Positions 8,627 through 17,779 are shown, counted from the first letter of the stretch. The stretch is DNA of 64,000 bases from PRS1 sp965250265 (GCA_965250265.1 CBDFNO010000015.1:806001-870000), one strand, 5' to 3'. The notes: a model not told the origin generated them from the letters alone. Program-made: numbers and translations.

Positions 8627-9019
8627 CGCTTTATCTGTTTATTCAATAATGAAATTCGCAGAATATTTATCCAATTCGTGACCGTATTTAAAACTTCTAA
8701 CCTCTATTATTTTATTTTCATCAGCATCATAAACAAGTTCATCTTTGATAGAAATAATAATAATTTAAAAATTAGCATTATTTAAATGCACAACGGGTAA
8801 TCGTTAATATTAATGGGCAAATCCTTCAACAAGGAAAATTAAGCAACAGGGATAACAAAGTAAACCTATCTCATTTATCAGCCGGCTTATACTTTATCAA
8901 TATTAAAACAGATGCTGGTAGTACGACATTAAAACTAATAAAACAGTAATTATATTAAGAAAAAAACTAAGCGTAGATTTATAAAAGATTAATCAAATAA
9001 TTTTACTTTTATAAAAAAA
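8627..9019. other. Gap with a sorting-domain remnant
   Basis: 393 bp between the FISUMP lipoprotein and the sensor kinase. Apart from the T9SS sorting-domain remnant at 8776-8949, nothing is recognisable. No strong terminator is seen after the FISUMP gene. Confidence 0.5.
8776..8949 (+). pseudogene. Orphan type IX secretion (Por) C-terminal sorting domain
   Basis: A 57-codon frame after a TAG contains VIVNINGQILQQGKLS, then VNLSHLSAGLYFINIKT and the basic end LKLIKQ. This is the typical last ~60 residues of a T9SS type A cargo (the NGQ turn, 'LSAGLYF' and a terminal Lys-rich strand). There is no start codon and no secreted domain upstream, so it is the 3' remnant of a lost secreted protein gene. 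Confidence 0.65.
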
Positions 9020-11851
9020 ATGAATTTTCCCCAACGCCATATTATAATCCTGCTTTTGTTTTTAACTAGCTATGTATCTGTATCACAGGACTACATACAC
9101 TATACCAAAAAAGATGGCTTAGCAGGAAACTACGTCTATAGTATGACACAGGACAAGGAAGGCTTTATCTGGTTTTTAACCCATACCGGTTTGAGCAAGT
9201 TTGATGGCAAGACCTTTAAAAATTTTACCACCAAAGAGGGTTTGCCTACCAATGATATCTGGCATATAAAAATTACCCCTGATGGTAGGGTTTATTATTT
9301 TTCCAAAAGCGATGAGTTGGGATATATAGAAAACGATAGTGTTTATAAGTTTAAAGCCAGTGATGGTGAAATGATGAACCCTAATATGGGAATAAATCAA
9401 GCAGGAAATAACATTACATTTTCAGGACGTTATAGCAAATATCACTTTACAGATACTATTTGGCAGGCTATTTCAGCAAATTGGGCCCATTATAAACTTC
9501 TCAATAAAGAGATTGTTTATGTAGATGATAGCCTTAACCCTAACGCACGATTAGAGGATACAAAGGGGAAGCTGTTGTTTACCTTTAAAAAAATGACTGC
9601 AAATGCAAGGGAACAACAACTAAATGATTCTTTATTTGTGAGATTAAGTCTCACGGCTTACGAAATTGTTAACCTAAACACCCTGGGGTCAAAGTATAAA
9701 GATTTAACTTCCCTTCCACCCGTTCCCATGTGGCTTGGTAATTTTAGGTTTCATTGGGCAAATAACCAGTTACAACTTTCTGGGTACAACTGGTTGATAT
9801 GTTTTGATAATAGTTTGGAAATGGAAACAGTTTACAATATACCAAAACACTTAAATTCAGCATATAATTTTAAAGACAAGGACGGCTTTATTTGGTTGGC
9901 AACCAGCGGTAATGGGGTGTATAAACTTCCCATAGGGTATCAAACGATCAACTCTTTTTTTAATGAAAAGAATGTTACTAAAATTAAAGAGATTGATGGC
10001 ATCATTTATACTGGAGTAGGGAGAGAAGGTATTTATAAAATAGAAGACAGCACCGTAAGTTTGTGGATCAAAGACAAAAACCAATTGTGGGATATTACCA
10101 AAACTGAAGAAGCTATATATTACAGCTATGCGTATCATTTGTTCATTGAAAAAAACGTAAGCCTTAAAAAAATAGAAAGAAAAAAACCAGCCGAGTACCG
10201 AAAACAATTTGTACTGTTTAAAGAGGACCTTTTTACCGAAGGATTTTCTGGTATAGATAGAGTTGATAAAAACATAGATCGTTTAAAATTATATTCTGAC
10301 GTCCTTTATTATCAAGGTCTTTTTAAACAAAATGATTCTCTGTATTCCTTCAGTTATAAAAACATGCTGTATTACAATGCTGAAAAAGATGCCTTTTCAG
10401 AATATAAAAATGAGCAGATCCAAAAAAAGTTACTTACCAGCATAACGATAGATAATCAAACTTATATTGGGACGGAAGGGGATGGCTTGTACCTTTTTAG
10501 TCAGGGGAAACTTAACAAGTTAATTAACAACGATCAATCTATTATTAATGAGATTAGTATTGAAGATAAAAACTCGATCTGGGCAGTTTCAGAAGGGGTT
10601 TTATTACATTTTACTAAAAATAAGAAGGAAGAATTTTCAGTAAAAAGGTATAATCAGATAAACGGATTTGCAACCAACAATATAAACGATGTGTGTTTTA
10701 ATAATGGGTATTTGTATATAGCAACGAATGCAGGTTTAACAGTTTTTAATAAAGAAGAAATCACAGAAAATATAAATTTCACACCTTATGTAAAAAGCAT
10801 TGTTGCAAACGGTATACGGTATCCTAAAGATTCGCTGTTAATTAAGTATAATAAAGACTTAAACTTGAAAGTAAATTTTGGAGCCATCAACTATTTCGAT
10901 GCCGAAAATACCACGTTTCATTACCAATTAAGTCCCTTACAAACATCCTGGATAAGCACGGAGTCTGGAGAAATTAATCTATTCGATCTACAGCCTAAAG
11001 ACTACACCTTGCATCTTAAGGTTACTCATAATGCTATCGAAAAAATCATTGATGTACCCATTAGCATCCTTCCAAGATGGTGGCAAACCAGATGGTTTAT
11101 AGTCTTGGTCTTTTTTACAGCTTTTTTGTTATTGGGTTTAATTCAATGGTATGTGAGTAAAATAATTAGGATTAAAAAGAGCAAGAAAATAATTTTGGAA
11201 AAACAAATGGCTCAAGTAGAGTTAAAAGCGTTGCGGTCACAAATGAATCCACATTTTGTACATAACTCGCTCAACGCCATTCAGTATTATATACAACGTA
11301 ATGAAGTGGAGCTTTCGGAAGATTATTTGGCCAAGTTTTCAAAATTAATACGATTGTTTTTTGAATATTCAAGAAAACAAAACATCACGATCTTTGAAGA
11401 AATTTCTTTATTGACAAATTATTTGGAAATTGAAAAATTACGGTTCGAGGATAAATTAGATTTTAAAATTACGGTTGATGGGAAGCTTGAATTAGAACAG
11501 TTGTTTCCATCGATGATCTTGCAACCCATCGTTGAAAATGCGGTAAATCATGGTTTGTTTCATAAGAACAAGAAGGGCATCATCCAAATTAATTTCACCT
11601 ATCTGGACGACCATAGTTTTCAGGTGAGAATAGAAGATGACGGAATAGGAATTAATAAGGCAAAAAAGATTAATAAGTATACTTCAAAAAATCACCAATC
11701 TCGTTCTTCCGAAGTAATACAAGAACGCCTCGATTTATTAAGACAAAGTAATAAATGGGACATTACCTATCAAATAGACGATCTGTTCGAAATAACTCAT
11801 GCGGCAGGAACAAGAGTAACTTTAACCTATAAACAATTAGATTCCCTATGA
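9020..11851 (+). CDS. LytS-type sensor histidine kinase with periplasmic two-component propeller
   Basis: 943 residues. After a signal peptide there are beta-propeller repeats (KDGLAGNYVYSMTQDKEGFI, KEGLPTNDIW, KDKDGFIWLATSGNGVYKL) typical of 'two-component regulator propeller' sensors. A Y_Y_Y-like domain at about 600-685 precedes one transmembrane helix near 692-715. The cytoplasmic His_kinase domain has the LytS-type phospho-acceptor motif MNPHFVHNSLN (His about 745) and an ATPase with LQPIVENAVNHGL and EDDGIGI. It overlaps the response-regulator gene by 4 bp (ATGA), so the pair is translationally coupled. The ligand is unknown; the propeller suggests an extracellular polymer or envelope signal. 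Confidence 0.9.
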   Translation: MNFPQRHIIILLLFLTSYVSVSQDYIHYTKKDGLAGNYVYSMTQDKEGFIWFLTHTGLSKFDGKTFKNFTTKEGLPTNDIWHIKITPDGRVYYFSKSDELGYIENDSVYKFKASDGEMMNPNMGINQAGNNITFSGRYSKYHFTDTIWQAISANWAHYKLLNKEIVYVDDSLNPNARLEDTKGKLLFTFKKMTANAREQQLNDSLFVRLSLTAYEIVNLNTLGSKYKDLTSLPPVPMWLGNFRFHWANNQLQLSGYNWLICFDNSLEMETVYNIPKHLNSAYNFKDKDGFIWLATSGNGVYKLPIGYQTINSFFNEKNVTKIKEIDGIIYTGVGREGIYKIEDSTVSLWIKDKNQLWDITKTEEAIYYSYAYHLFIEKNVSLKKIERKKPAEYRKQFVLFKEDLFTEGFSGIDRVDKNIDRLKLYSDVLYYQGLFKQNDSLYSFSYKNMLYYNAEKDAFSEYKNEQIQKKLLTSITIDNQTYIGTEGDGLYLFSQGKLNKLINNDQSIINEISIEDKNSIWAVSEGVLLHFTKNKKEEFSVKRYNQINGFATNNINDVCFNNGYLYIATNAGLTVFNKEEITENINFTPYVKSIVANGIRYPKDSLLIKYNKDLNLKVNFGAINYFDAENTTFHYQLSPLQTSWISTESGEINLFDLQPKDYTLHLKVTHNAIEKIIDVPISILPRWWQTRWFIVLVFFTAFLLLGLIQWYVSKIIRIKKSKKIILEKQMAQVELKALRSQMNPHFVHNSLNAIQYYIQRNEVELSEDYLAKFSKLIRLFFEYSRKQNITIFEEISLLTNYLEIEKLRFEDKLDFKITVDGKLELEQLFPSMILQPIVENAVNHGLFHKNKKGIIQINFTYLDDHSFQVRIEDDGIGINKAKKINKYTSKNHQSRSSEVIQERLDLLRQSNKWDITYQIDDLFEITHAAGTRVTLTYKQLDSL

Positions 11852-12591
11852 AGATAACAGCCATACTTATAGATGATGAACGAAAAGCCCTCGCGATTTT
11901 AAAGAATAAAATTGAGCGTAAATGTCCAAATGTTAGTATTATTGGAGAAACACAATCTCCATTAGAAGGTCTGGCTCTCATAGAAAAACTGAACCCGCAA
12001 CTTGTATTTTTAGATATTGCAATGCCTGAAATGAGTGGTTTCGATCTACTCGAAAAAATTGAAAACCCATCCTTCGAAATTATTTTTGTAACAGCCTTCG
12101 ATACTTTTGCAATAGACGCTATTAACCATTGCGCTATTGGTTATTTGGTAAAACCTGTTGATAATCAAGAGTTAATAGTTGCTGTAAATAAGGCAATTTT
12201 AAATATTGAAGAAAAAACAGCACTGGAAAAGAATAAATTGTTAATTGAAAATTTAGGGGTGCAAACCTTTCAGAAAAAAAAGATAGTAATCCCAACTCAA
12301 AATGGATTGGAGTTTGTGAAAATTGAAGAAATAATTCATTGTGAAGGAGTTGATGGATACACAAAGATATATTTCGAACATCAAAAATCGATGTTAAGCT
12401 CGAATAGCATTGGACATTTTAATAAGCTACTTGAAAATCAAGATTTCTACTTAGTACATAAATCATATCTTATCAATTTAAATCATATTGAAAAGTATCT
12501 AAATGAGGGATACTTGATTTTGACCAATAACTGCAAGGTCCCGGTTTCCAGAAATAGAAGAAGTGATTTTTTAAAAACCTTGAGAAACTAA
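11848..12591 (+). CDS. LytTR-family response regulator
   Basis: 247 residues: a receiver domain with the acidic pocket LIDDE, phospho-acceptor D56 in VFLDIAMPEMSG and the conserved lysine in YLVKPVDN, then a C-terminal LytTR DNA-binding domain (about 140-245; HCEGVDGYTKIYF, LVHKSYLINLNHIEKYL, VPVSRNRRSDFL). It is the partner of the kinase it overlaps. LytTR proteins bind direct repeats upstream of their targets. The nearest non-housekeeping candidate target is the FISUMP lipoprotein upstream, but this is speculation from proximity only. Confidence 0.92.
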   Translation: MKITAILIDDERKALAILKNKIERKCPNVSIIGETQSPLEGLALIEKLNPQLVFLDIAMPEMSGFDLLEKIENPSFEIIFVTAFDTFAIDAINHCAIGYLVKPVDNQELIVAVNKAILNIEEKTALEKNKLLIENLGVQTFQKKKIVIPTQNGLEFVKIEEIIHCEGVDGYTKIYFEHQKSMLSSNSIGHFNKLLENQDFYLVHKSYLINLNHIEKYLNEGYLILTNNCKVPVSRNRRSDFLKTLRN

Positions 12592-12825
12592 TTTTTAATG
12601 AACCAATGATATAAATGACTTGTAGGTTGAACTCTTTGGTTTTAACAGTTGGTTTTTCTCTTACATTCTAATTATTTCAACTCCTGTAATTGCTCTCTTT
12701 TTCAATCGATGCTCAAACCTTTATACATCCATATTACTCCATATTACTGTTTTGACAATTAAATAGTTGGCTAATAACTCCATATTACTCCACAACACTC
12801 CACATTACTATACAACATATGGGTA
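12592..12825. other. Gap with iterons before the att-like site
   Basis: 234 bp with no gene. The proximal half has no recognisable signal; the distal half holds the five 10-bp iterons and ends at the tRNA-derived repeat. Confidence 0.5.
12728..12808 (+). repeat. Five 10-bp direct repeats (iterons) adjacent to the att-like site
   Basis: TCCATATTAC occurs exactly at 12728-12737, 12738-12747 and 12779-12788, followed directly by variants TCCACAACAC (12789-12798) and TCCACATTAC (12799-12808). The arrangement is two abutting copies, a 31-bp spacer, then three abutting copies, ending 17 bp before the tRNA-derived 16-mer. Integrase arm-type sites are arranged like this; other DNA-binding proteins are possible. 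Confidence 0.65.
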
Positions 12826-12841
12826 CATGTGGGACCACTTT
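12826..12841 (+). repeat. Candidate attachment site, right copy
   Basis: An exact 16-base copy of the tRNA 3' end (see 6292-6307), followed by an imperfect copy of the tRNA's downstream flank (TAAAGCTTTGAAAATC at 12851-12866). It forms the boundary at which the acetyltransferase reading frame is cut short. Confidence 0.6.
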
Positions 12842-13475
12842 AAACTCTTGTAAAGCTTTGAAAATCTCTATTTACGATGATTCCTAAATCTGCAATCCTA
12901 GGTTGTGAATCGCTCAATCTACATTCACTCGTAGCAATTATTATATTAGATTCCTTTATCATAAAGATTTCATTTCTTGCGACAAGATTTTCCGTGTAAC
13001 CAAATGTATCGTCCATACCAACTTGTTCCTTTAAGAATACTTTGATAGAGGGAACATCATCTGCTGTAACTAATTTTACATTTAATGTTGATTCTATAGC
13101 TCTAGGAGTATTCAAGTGCTCAAAACAAAACGTATTTGTCTTTATACCTTTTGATAATGACAAACAGGTGTTAAACGAAATTGGTTCATTTGAACTTAAA
13201 CTTGCTGAAATAATTACCTTTGATTCGATTAATTCTGTAACAACCTGATTCATACTCGAGTTATATTTCTCCAATAGAAATATCTGCAATAGGCAACTGT
13301 TGTCATTAATGCAACAATACCCAATCGTATTATCATCTTTTTCTATAAGATAATGTTGAGAAGAACTAATATATAGTTGTTTCCACATTACATCAATAGG
13401 CGAAGTCAATTTGTGATATAACTGTGACCTTAAGTTATTAATTGTTTTTGTATTATCTGATTTTATAAAATTCAT
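12840..13475 (-). pseudogene. GNAT-type N-acetyltransferase, truncated at the C-terminus
   Basis: 211 residues. The last third looks like the start of a GNAT domain: ATSECRLSDSQPRIADLGI, then VNRDFQ, exactly where family members continue into the acetyl-CoA-binding loop (R/Q-x-x-G-x-G/A). Instead the frame runs six codons into the tRNA-derived repeat and stops (SFTRV). The acetyl-CoA-binding motif is therefore absent, so the enzyme is very probably inactive. The junction falls in a GAAAATC block shared by the gene and the att flank, implying loss of the 3' end by recombination there. The N-terminal 120 residues are not recognisable beyond this. Confidence 0.6.
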
Positions 13476-13477
13476 CG

Positions 13478-13555
13478 TTAAGCGTATTTTTTTATTATAT
13501 GTTCTTTAATTGATTTTTTCGGAATTGCTTTTTTCTTGCCTCTAGCATCCTGTTT
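13478..13555 (-). pseudogene. Unidentified 3' gene remnant
   Basis: A 25-codon minus-strand frame ending three bases before the acetyltransferase ATG reads DARGKKKAIPKKSIKEHIIK followed by KYA and a stop. It is basic and looks like the genuine C-terminus of a lost small protein, but there is no start codon and I do not recognise it. Confidence 0.3.
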
Positions 13556-14885
13556 TTAGTATTTCTTCAAATCAACTTTTTCTTTAAAAATAAGAATAGA
13601 GTCCTGAGATTGCACAATATGATTTGGATTAAATTTTAATATATAACCATCGCCTTTAACACTATCTTTTGTACTTAAAAATGGTTTGGTTAAATACGCT
13701 TTTTTGAAATCTAAAGAAAGTATAATACCTCCCCCATTTACATTTAATTCTCCCCAAGTGTCATTGATTTTTGCTGACTCATAATAGTAGCCTAAATCTT
13801 TGATTGTTATAGACATAGAGCGAGCAGAAAATTCTAATTGTTGAAAATCAATCTCAAGGTGTGAGCTTTTAATGTATTTATTAGTTAAAGAGTCAGTTAA
13901 TTTGTTTAAGAGTTCTTCATTTTTGTTTTCTTTTTCAATAGTATCTTCAAAATTATATTTAGCAACATAATATTCTAATTTTTTTGGTAAATCATTTATT
14001 CCAAGAGCTTGAGAAAAGTTATCTATTAAGTTTGTTTCTGGAGTAATATTTCTAGTCCATAGTCTATTTTTTTTTGAATGTATATAGCCATAAACTGGTA
14101 TTGTATTATACGCAAACCCTCTATCGTATTCCTTTTGGTTTAAAATAAGAATTAATGGTCATTGTATAAAAAGATTTAACTTTTTCTTCATCAACTCTAC
14201 TCATTATTGAACCTGAGTAGTCTGCAAGGCCTTCATTCAATTCTAATTGATTTTCTGCATTTTTATAGTCTGGGAATGCTTCATAACGCAATTTTCTAAT
14301 CATTAAAGCATCTATTATAATTTCTTCATTATATGTATTAGAAGCAAGATGTTTCTTTAAAAGCTCAAGCTCAAGCCTAATTAATATACGCCCTTGTTTT
14401 GTAGCTAAATGGCTCACATCTGTTAAATAACCTGGGAAACCTAATTTTACTAAACCAACATGAGACAACTCATGAATTATTACTGTTATATTATATTCAT
14501 AAATATCTGAAAGCGGTAATAAAGCCATTGCCCAAGTCTTCCCCTTCCAATTTACTTTAGTATTACCGACAGTAAGCAAACTATCTGGATAAACTCCCCT
14601 GTAAGGAATATGATTCCTGCTAAAAGAGGAATCTTCAGGGTTTGTATTTGCAATAAACTCTCTGGTTTTTGGGTTAACCAAAAGTACAGGTCCATATAGA
14701 TTTCTATCCCAAATATCTATATTTGCTGTTGTAGCGGAATCAACTTTTTTGAATAGGTCTTCATACGAGATTTTAGATTCTTGCTTGTTTTCTTGATGAT
14801 TTTCAGAATATAATTTCTTTTCATTTTTACAACTGATTGTAAATGTGAAAATGAATAGTAGTAATATAATTTTTAGAAGTTTCAT
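13556..14885 (-). pseudogene. Zinc-peptidase-like lipoprotein broken by a frameshift
   Basis: Two minus-strand frames form one protein. The first (14885 to the stop at 14121) has a lipoprotein signal (LLLFIFTFTISC), a zinc motif HELSHVGLVKLGF and the downstream glutamate motif ELNEGLADYSG, the layout of gluzincins. Near 14135 it runs out of frame, while a second frame, open without any ATG from 14158 to 13556, continues KEYDRGFAYNTIPVYGYIHS... and matches how this kind of protein normally proceeds. Removing one base in the AAACCAAAAGG run near 14135 joins them into about 440 residues. I chose the ATG at 14885 because it starts the signal peptide; the longer start at 14939 adds a non-signal leader. 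An assembly error is a possible alternative to a real mutation. Confidence 0.65.
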
Positions 14886-14967
14886 AATAATAAATTTTAT
14901 GTTATTCAACATAATCACTATGCTTTTCGTATATTTCATTTTTTGAACATTTTAAATCTAGCATACT

Positions 14968-15141
14968 CTATTTCTTTAGAAGCCCAACACCAATACTTAT
15001 CACTATTAAACCAATGGCAAGCATAACTGACCATAGGTCAATTTTTTCAATTTTTAACATGTCAACCATAGTTCTGATTGTAGTAGCTAAAATAAGAGCT
15101 ATACCAAAATACAATAATCCTCTTCCAATATTTTTTTTCAT
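14968..15141 (-). CDS. Small membrane protein with two transmembrane helices
   Basis: 57 residues from MKKNIGRG, with two hydrophobic helices (LLYFGIALILATTIR and VMLAIGLIVISIGVGLL) separated by a short charged loop (KIEKIDLW). I preferred the internal ATG at 15141 over the start at 15186 because it leaves a compact two-helix protein. I recognise no family. It sits between the broken peptidase and the truncated serine hydrolase, so it may be a survivor of a lost operon. Confidence 0.5.
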   Translation of the reverse strand: MKKNIGRGLLYFGIALILATTIRTMVDMLKIEKIDLWSVMLAIGLIVISIGVGLLKK

Positions 15142-15218
15142 TGTTACGCTTTTTAATATTTTGAATTCCCTTGTTACTTCTAGCAATTTAATATAATCAT
15201 TTTTATTGCTATTTTATT

Positions 15219-16592
15219 TTGGAAGACTATTTGAAAAAACATCTACCAGAACAAATTATTGAACCTGGGCAATATCCTGCGTATTCAAACCACGGAATGG
15301 CCTTAGCCGGATTAGTTGTTCAAGACGTTGCAGGTATGAATTTTAATAATTATATCCAAACTCGAATTTTCGATCCTCTGGAAATGCACAATTCTACATT
15401 TTCATTGGAAGGAACTCTAAAAGAAAATTTGGCAACACCTTATTTATTGGATGAAAATAAGTTAAAAGAAGCAAGTTATGAGTATGTTGAGACTGTACCA
15501 TCTGCTATGCTTATAAGTACATCCAAAGACATGGCTAAGTTCATGAAATTTCAGCTAGAACCAGACAAAAGCACTGTTCTAAAACCAGAAACAGTTCGTT
15601 TAATGCAAAAGCTGCAATTTACAACTCATGACAATCTTTGGGGAAGGAGCTTTGGGTTTTTCGAACGGGTTTTTCGAGGAAAAAGAATGATAGAACACGG
15701 GGGAAGCCGAAATGGGTTTTACTCACAATTATTGCTGATTCCCGAAGATGGTCTAGGCATATTTATAGTCAACAATGGTGGAAAGTCAAGCTTTAGGAAT
15801 GAAGTCACTTTTGAAGTTTTGAATGCAATTTATCCAAAACAGATTAGAAAAAATAAAACATATAACACTGAAATTAATGTCTCTAATTATGAAGGGGTTT
15901 ACAGATCTAATAGAAGAGTAGAGACTGATTTCAGTAAACTTTTTATACAGGCTACTTTTGTTGAGAAAATTAATGTAAGCGTCAAAGACTCAAAAACATT
16001 AAGCTTACTTGGCGCAGAATTTCAAATGGAAACAGAAGACCAATTCAATGTATCAAACGACTCATTAATTAATTTTCCAATTGCGTTTGGACGAAATGAA
16101 AGAGGAAAAATAGACACTCTTTTATTACCAGGTAGATCCGATTCACTAAAAAAAATGAAGTGGTTTGAAAATGAATTATTAGGGTTTGGAACTTTATTGA
16201 TTAGTCTGTTTGTTTTCCTTTTTATAGGCATTAATACAGCCTTAAAATTGAGAAAAGGTAAAATGCGATTTCAGTCAATTCAAGGGGCAAATTTATTTGC
16301 TTCTTATCGTTTTGTATTTGTCTCGATGTCCTTTATATTTCTTGTCCTTTTGATGGTTTTACTTTTGATTTCTGGCGACAAACTTCAATATGGGGTTCCT
16401 AATATATTTTATTTAGTGTTTACTATTTCATCTTTAAGTATCCCAGTTTTGCTGGTTTCTGTGCTACTATTTTTGAAGAAATGGTATTCACTTAATTTTT
16501 TGGACAAAGTATATAATAGCCTGTTTATATTGCTATCTATTGGTTATTGCTGGCAATTATATTACTGGAATCTAATTGGTTATCATTTTTAG
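15219..16592 (+). pseudogene. Serine hydrolase (class C beta-lactamase-like), 5'-truncated
   Basis: The frame lacks an ATG and begins abruptly at a TTG two-thirds of the way to the second active-site motif: a stop lies 30 bp upstream and the catalytic SxxK segment is missing. The tyrosine motif YSN (PAYSNHGMALAGLV) and the third motif HGG (IEHGGSRNGFYS) are intact. The C-terminus adds four transmembrane helices after residue 325, as in membrane-anchored beta-lactamase-related peptidases. Without the nucleophile serine and general-base lysine it cannot be catalytic. The family normally acts on D-Ala peptides or esters. The 5' part was probably deleted together with the neighbouring decay. Confidence 0.75.
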
Positions 16593-16666
16593 TTAATTTT
16601 ATCATCAATAAATAAATTTACTAACTATATTAAAATATATATTAACGAAACCGTTAAACAAAACTC

Positions 16667-16697
16667 AAAAAAAGCCTGCGAATGCAGGCTTTTTAAA
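16667..16697. terminator. Bidirectional intrinsic terminator
   Basis: A 10-bp stem AAAAGCCTGC/GCAGGCTTTT with loop GAAT, A-rich before and T-rich after. It lies between two convergent genes and can serve both. Confidence 0.85.
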
Positions 16698-16721
16698 AAA
16701 CTAAAATAACTAACCAATATT

Positions 16722-17657
16722 TTAGCTTCGAGTATTTTCTCTTGGGTTATCTGTTTTCTCACCCTTTTGGTTACGTTTTTTATCTCCAGAAGATTTTGTT
16801 GTATCAACTTTCCCTTCTGCCGATTTTAAAAACTGGATATAGCCTTGCCCTTCAAATTCATAAAAAGTTCCAGACGAAGGATGATACAATTCAATTAAGG
16901 CATCATTAATAACATCTAGCTCAAAAAATTCATTATCAAAGAAATCGTAATCTAATGTTAAGGTTTTTAAATACAGATTGTCCGTAACATCTTGCACTCC
17001 ATAAATTCCTGTATAATCCCAATAAATATTATCTACATTACCAATATTTTCATCTTGGGAGCTTCTAAATGTAGAATCGTTTCCTCCAGCTAAAAATTGT
17101 AAGTAGTTTTCATTATCAAATTCATTTATAGCGCCAACTTGGCTCGTATAAGTTTTTTCCCAAGCTTCATATTCTTGTAAGAAATAATGAATATTATCAA
17201 AAAATACAAAGTCATAATCAAAATTACTTCGCTGATATCCATGTAAAAAATATGAGGTGTCATTATTAGGGTTATATAATTCAATCGTATTATTATCTAA
17301 TTGGTACACATCAAAGGTTACAAATCCATCAATATCATGATATACATCAAGAATCATATCGTAGGTATCATAATCTCCAACTGGAATTCCAAAGCCACTG
17401 CCTTGACTACCAAAGCCAACTAAATTGTTGTTAGCGTAAAGTGTTCCGTTTCTAAAAGACATGGTAAATGCAATTTGTAAAAATGGAGTTTCGCCAAAAC
17501 CGCTGGTTTGATTAATATCTACATACCATAATTCGTATGTGTTCAATAACTGATTTAAAGAAATAGATGGTGGTTCATCTATAATTACTTCGGTATAACA
17601 AGAAGTAAATAATGTTGCTACAAGAGCAAATCCTGAAAGTATTTTTAAAGTCTTCAT
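16722..17657 (-). CDS. Conserved flavobacterial lipoprotein of unknown function
   Basis: 311 residues: lipoprotein signal (ALVATLFTSC), then beta-rich sequence with two similar halves (NTIELYNPNNDTSYFLHGYQ versus ALIELYHPSSGTFYEFEGQG), suggesting an internal duplication. The tail is charged and low-complexity (KRNQKGEKTDNPREN). Homologues in this family are sometimes labelled 'nicotinic acid mononucleotide adenylyltransferase', but no nucleotidyl-transferase HxGH motif is visible, so I regard that name as wrong. It probably faces the periplasm or cell surface. It ends at a strong terminator. Confidence 0.8.
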   Translation of the reverse strand: MKTLKILSGFALVATLFTSCYTEVIIDEPPSISLNQLLNTYELWYVDINQTSGFGETPFLQIAFTMSFRNGTLYANNNLVGFGSQGSGFGIPVGDYDTYDMILDVYHDIDGFVTFDVYQLDNNTIELYNPNNDTSYFLHGYQRSNFDYDFVFFDNIHYFLQEYEAWEKTYTSQVGAINEFDNENYLQFLAGGNDSTFRSSQDENIGNVDNIYWDYTGIYGVQDVTDNLYLKTLTLDYDFFDNEFFELDVINDALIELYHPSSGTFYEFEGQGYIQFLKSAEGKVDTTKSSGDKKRNQKGEKTDNPRENTRS

Positions 17658-17779
17658 AAGCGTTTCTTTTTACAGTTGTATTTTACCGTTTTCAAATTGC
17701 GTGCCAAAGTTATAATACATTGATTATCAGCTTTATTATAAAAGTGAGATTTTATGTATTTTTGAGAATAATCTTTTTT

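Noticed and set aside
12728..12808. Decamer repeats as a CRISPR or plasmid origin
   Set aside because: Units are only 10 bp and mostly abutting, with no Rep or cas gene; an integration-related role fits better.
6308..12825. Active mobile element or prophage
   Set aside because: No integrase, relaxase, phage structural gene or intact transposase was found; only boundaries and remnants remain.
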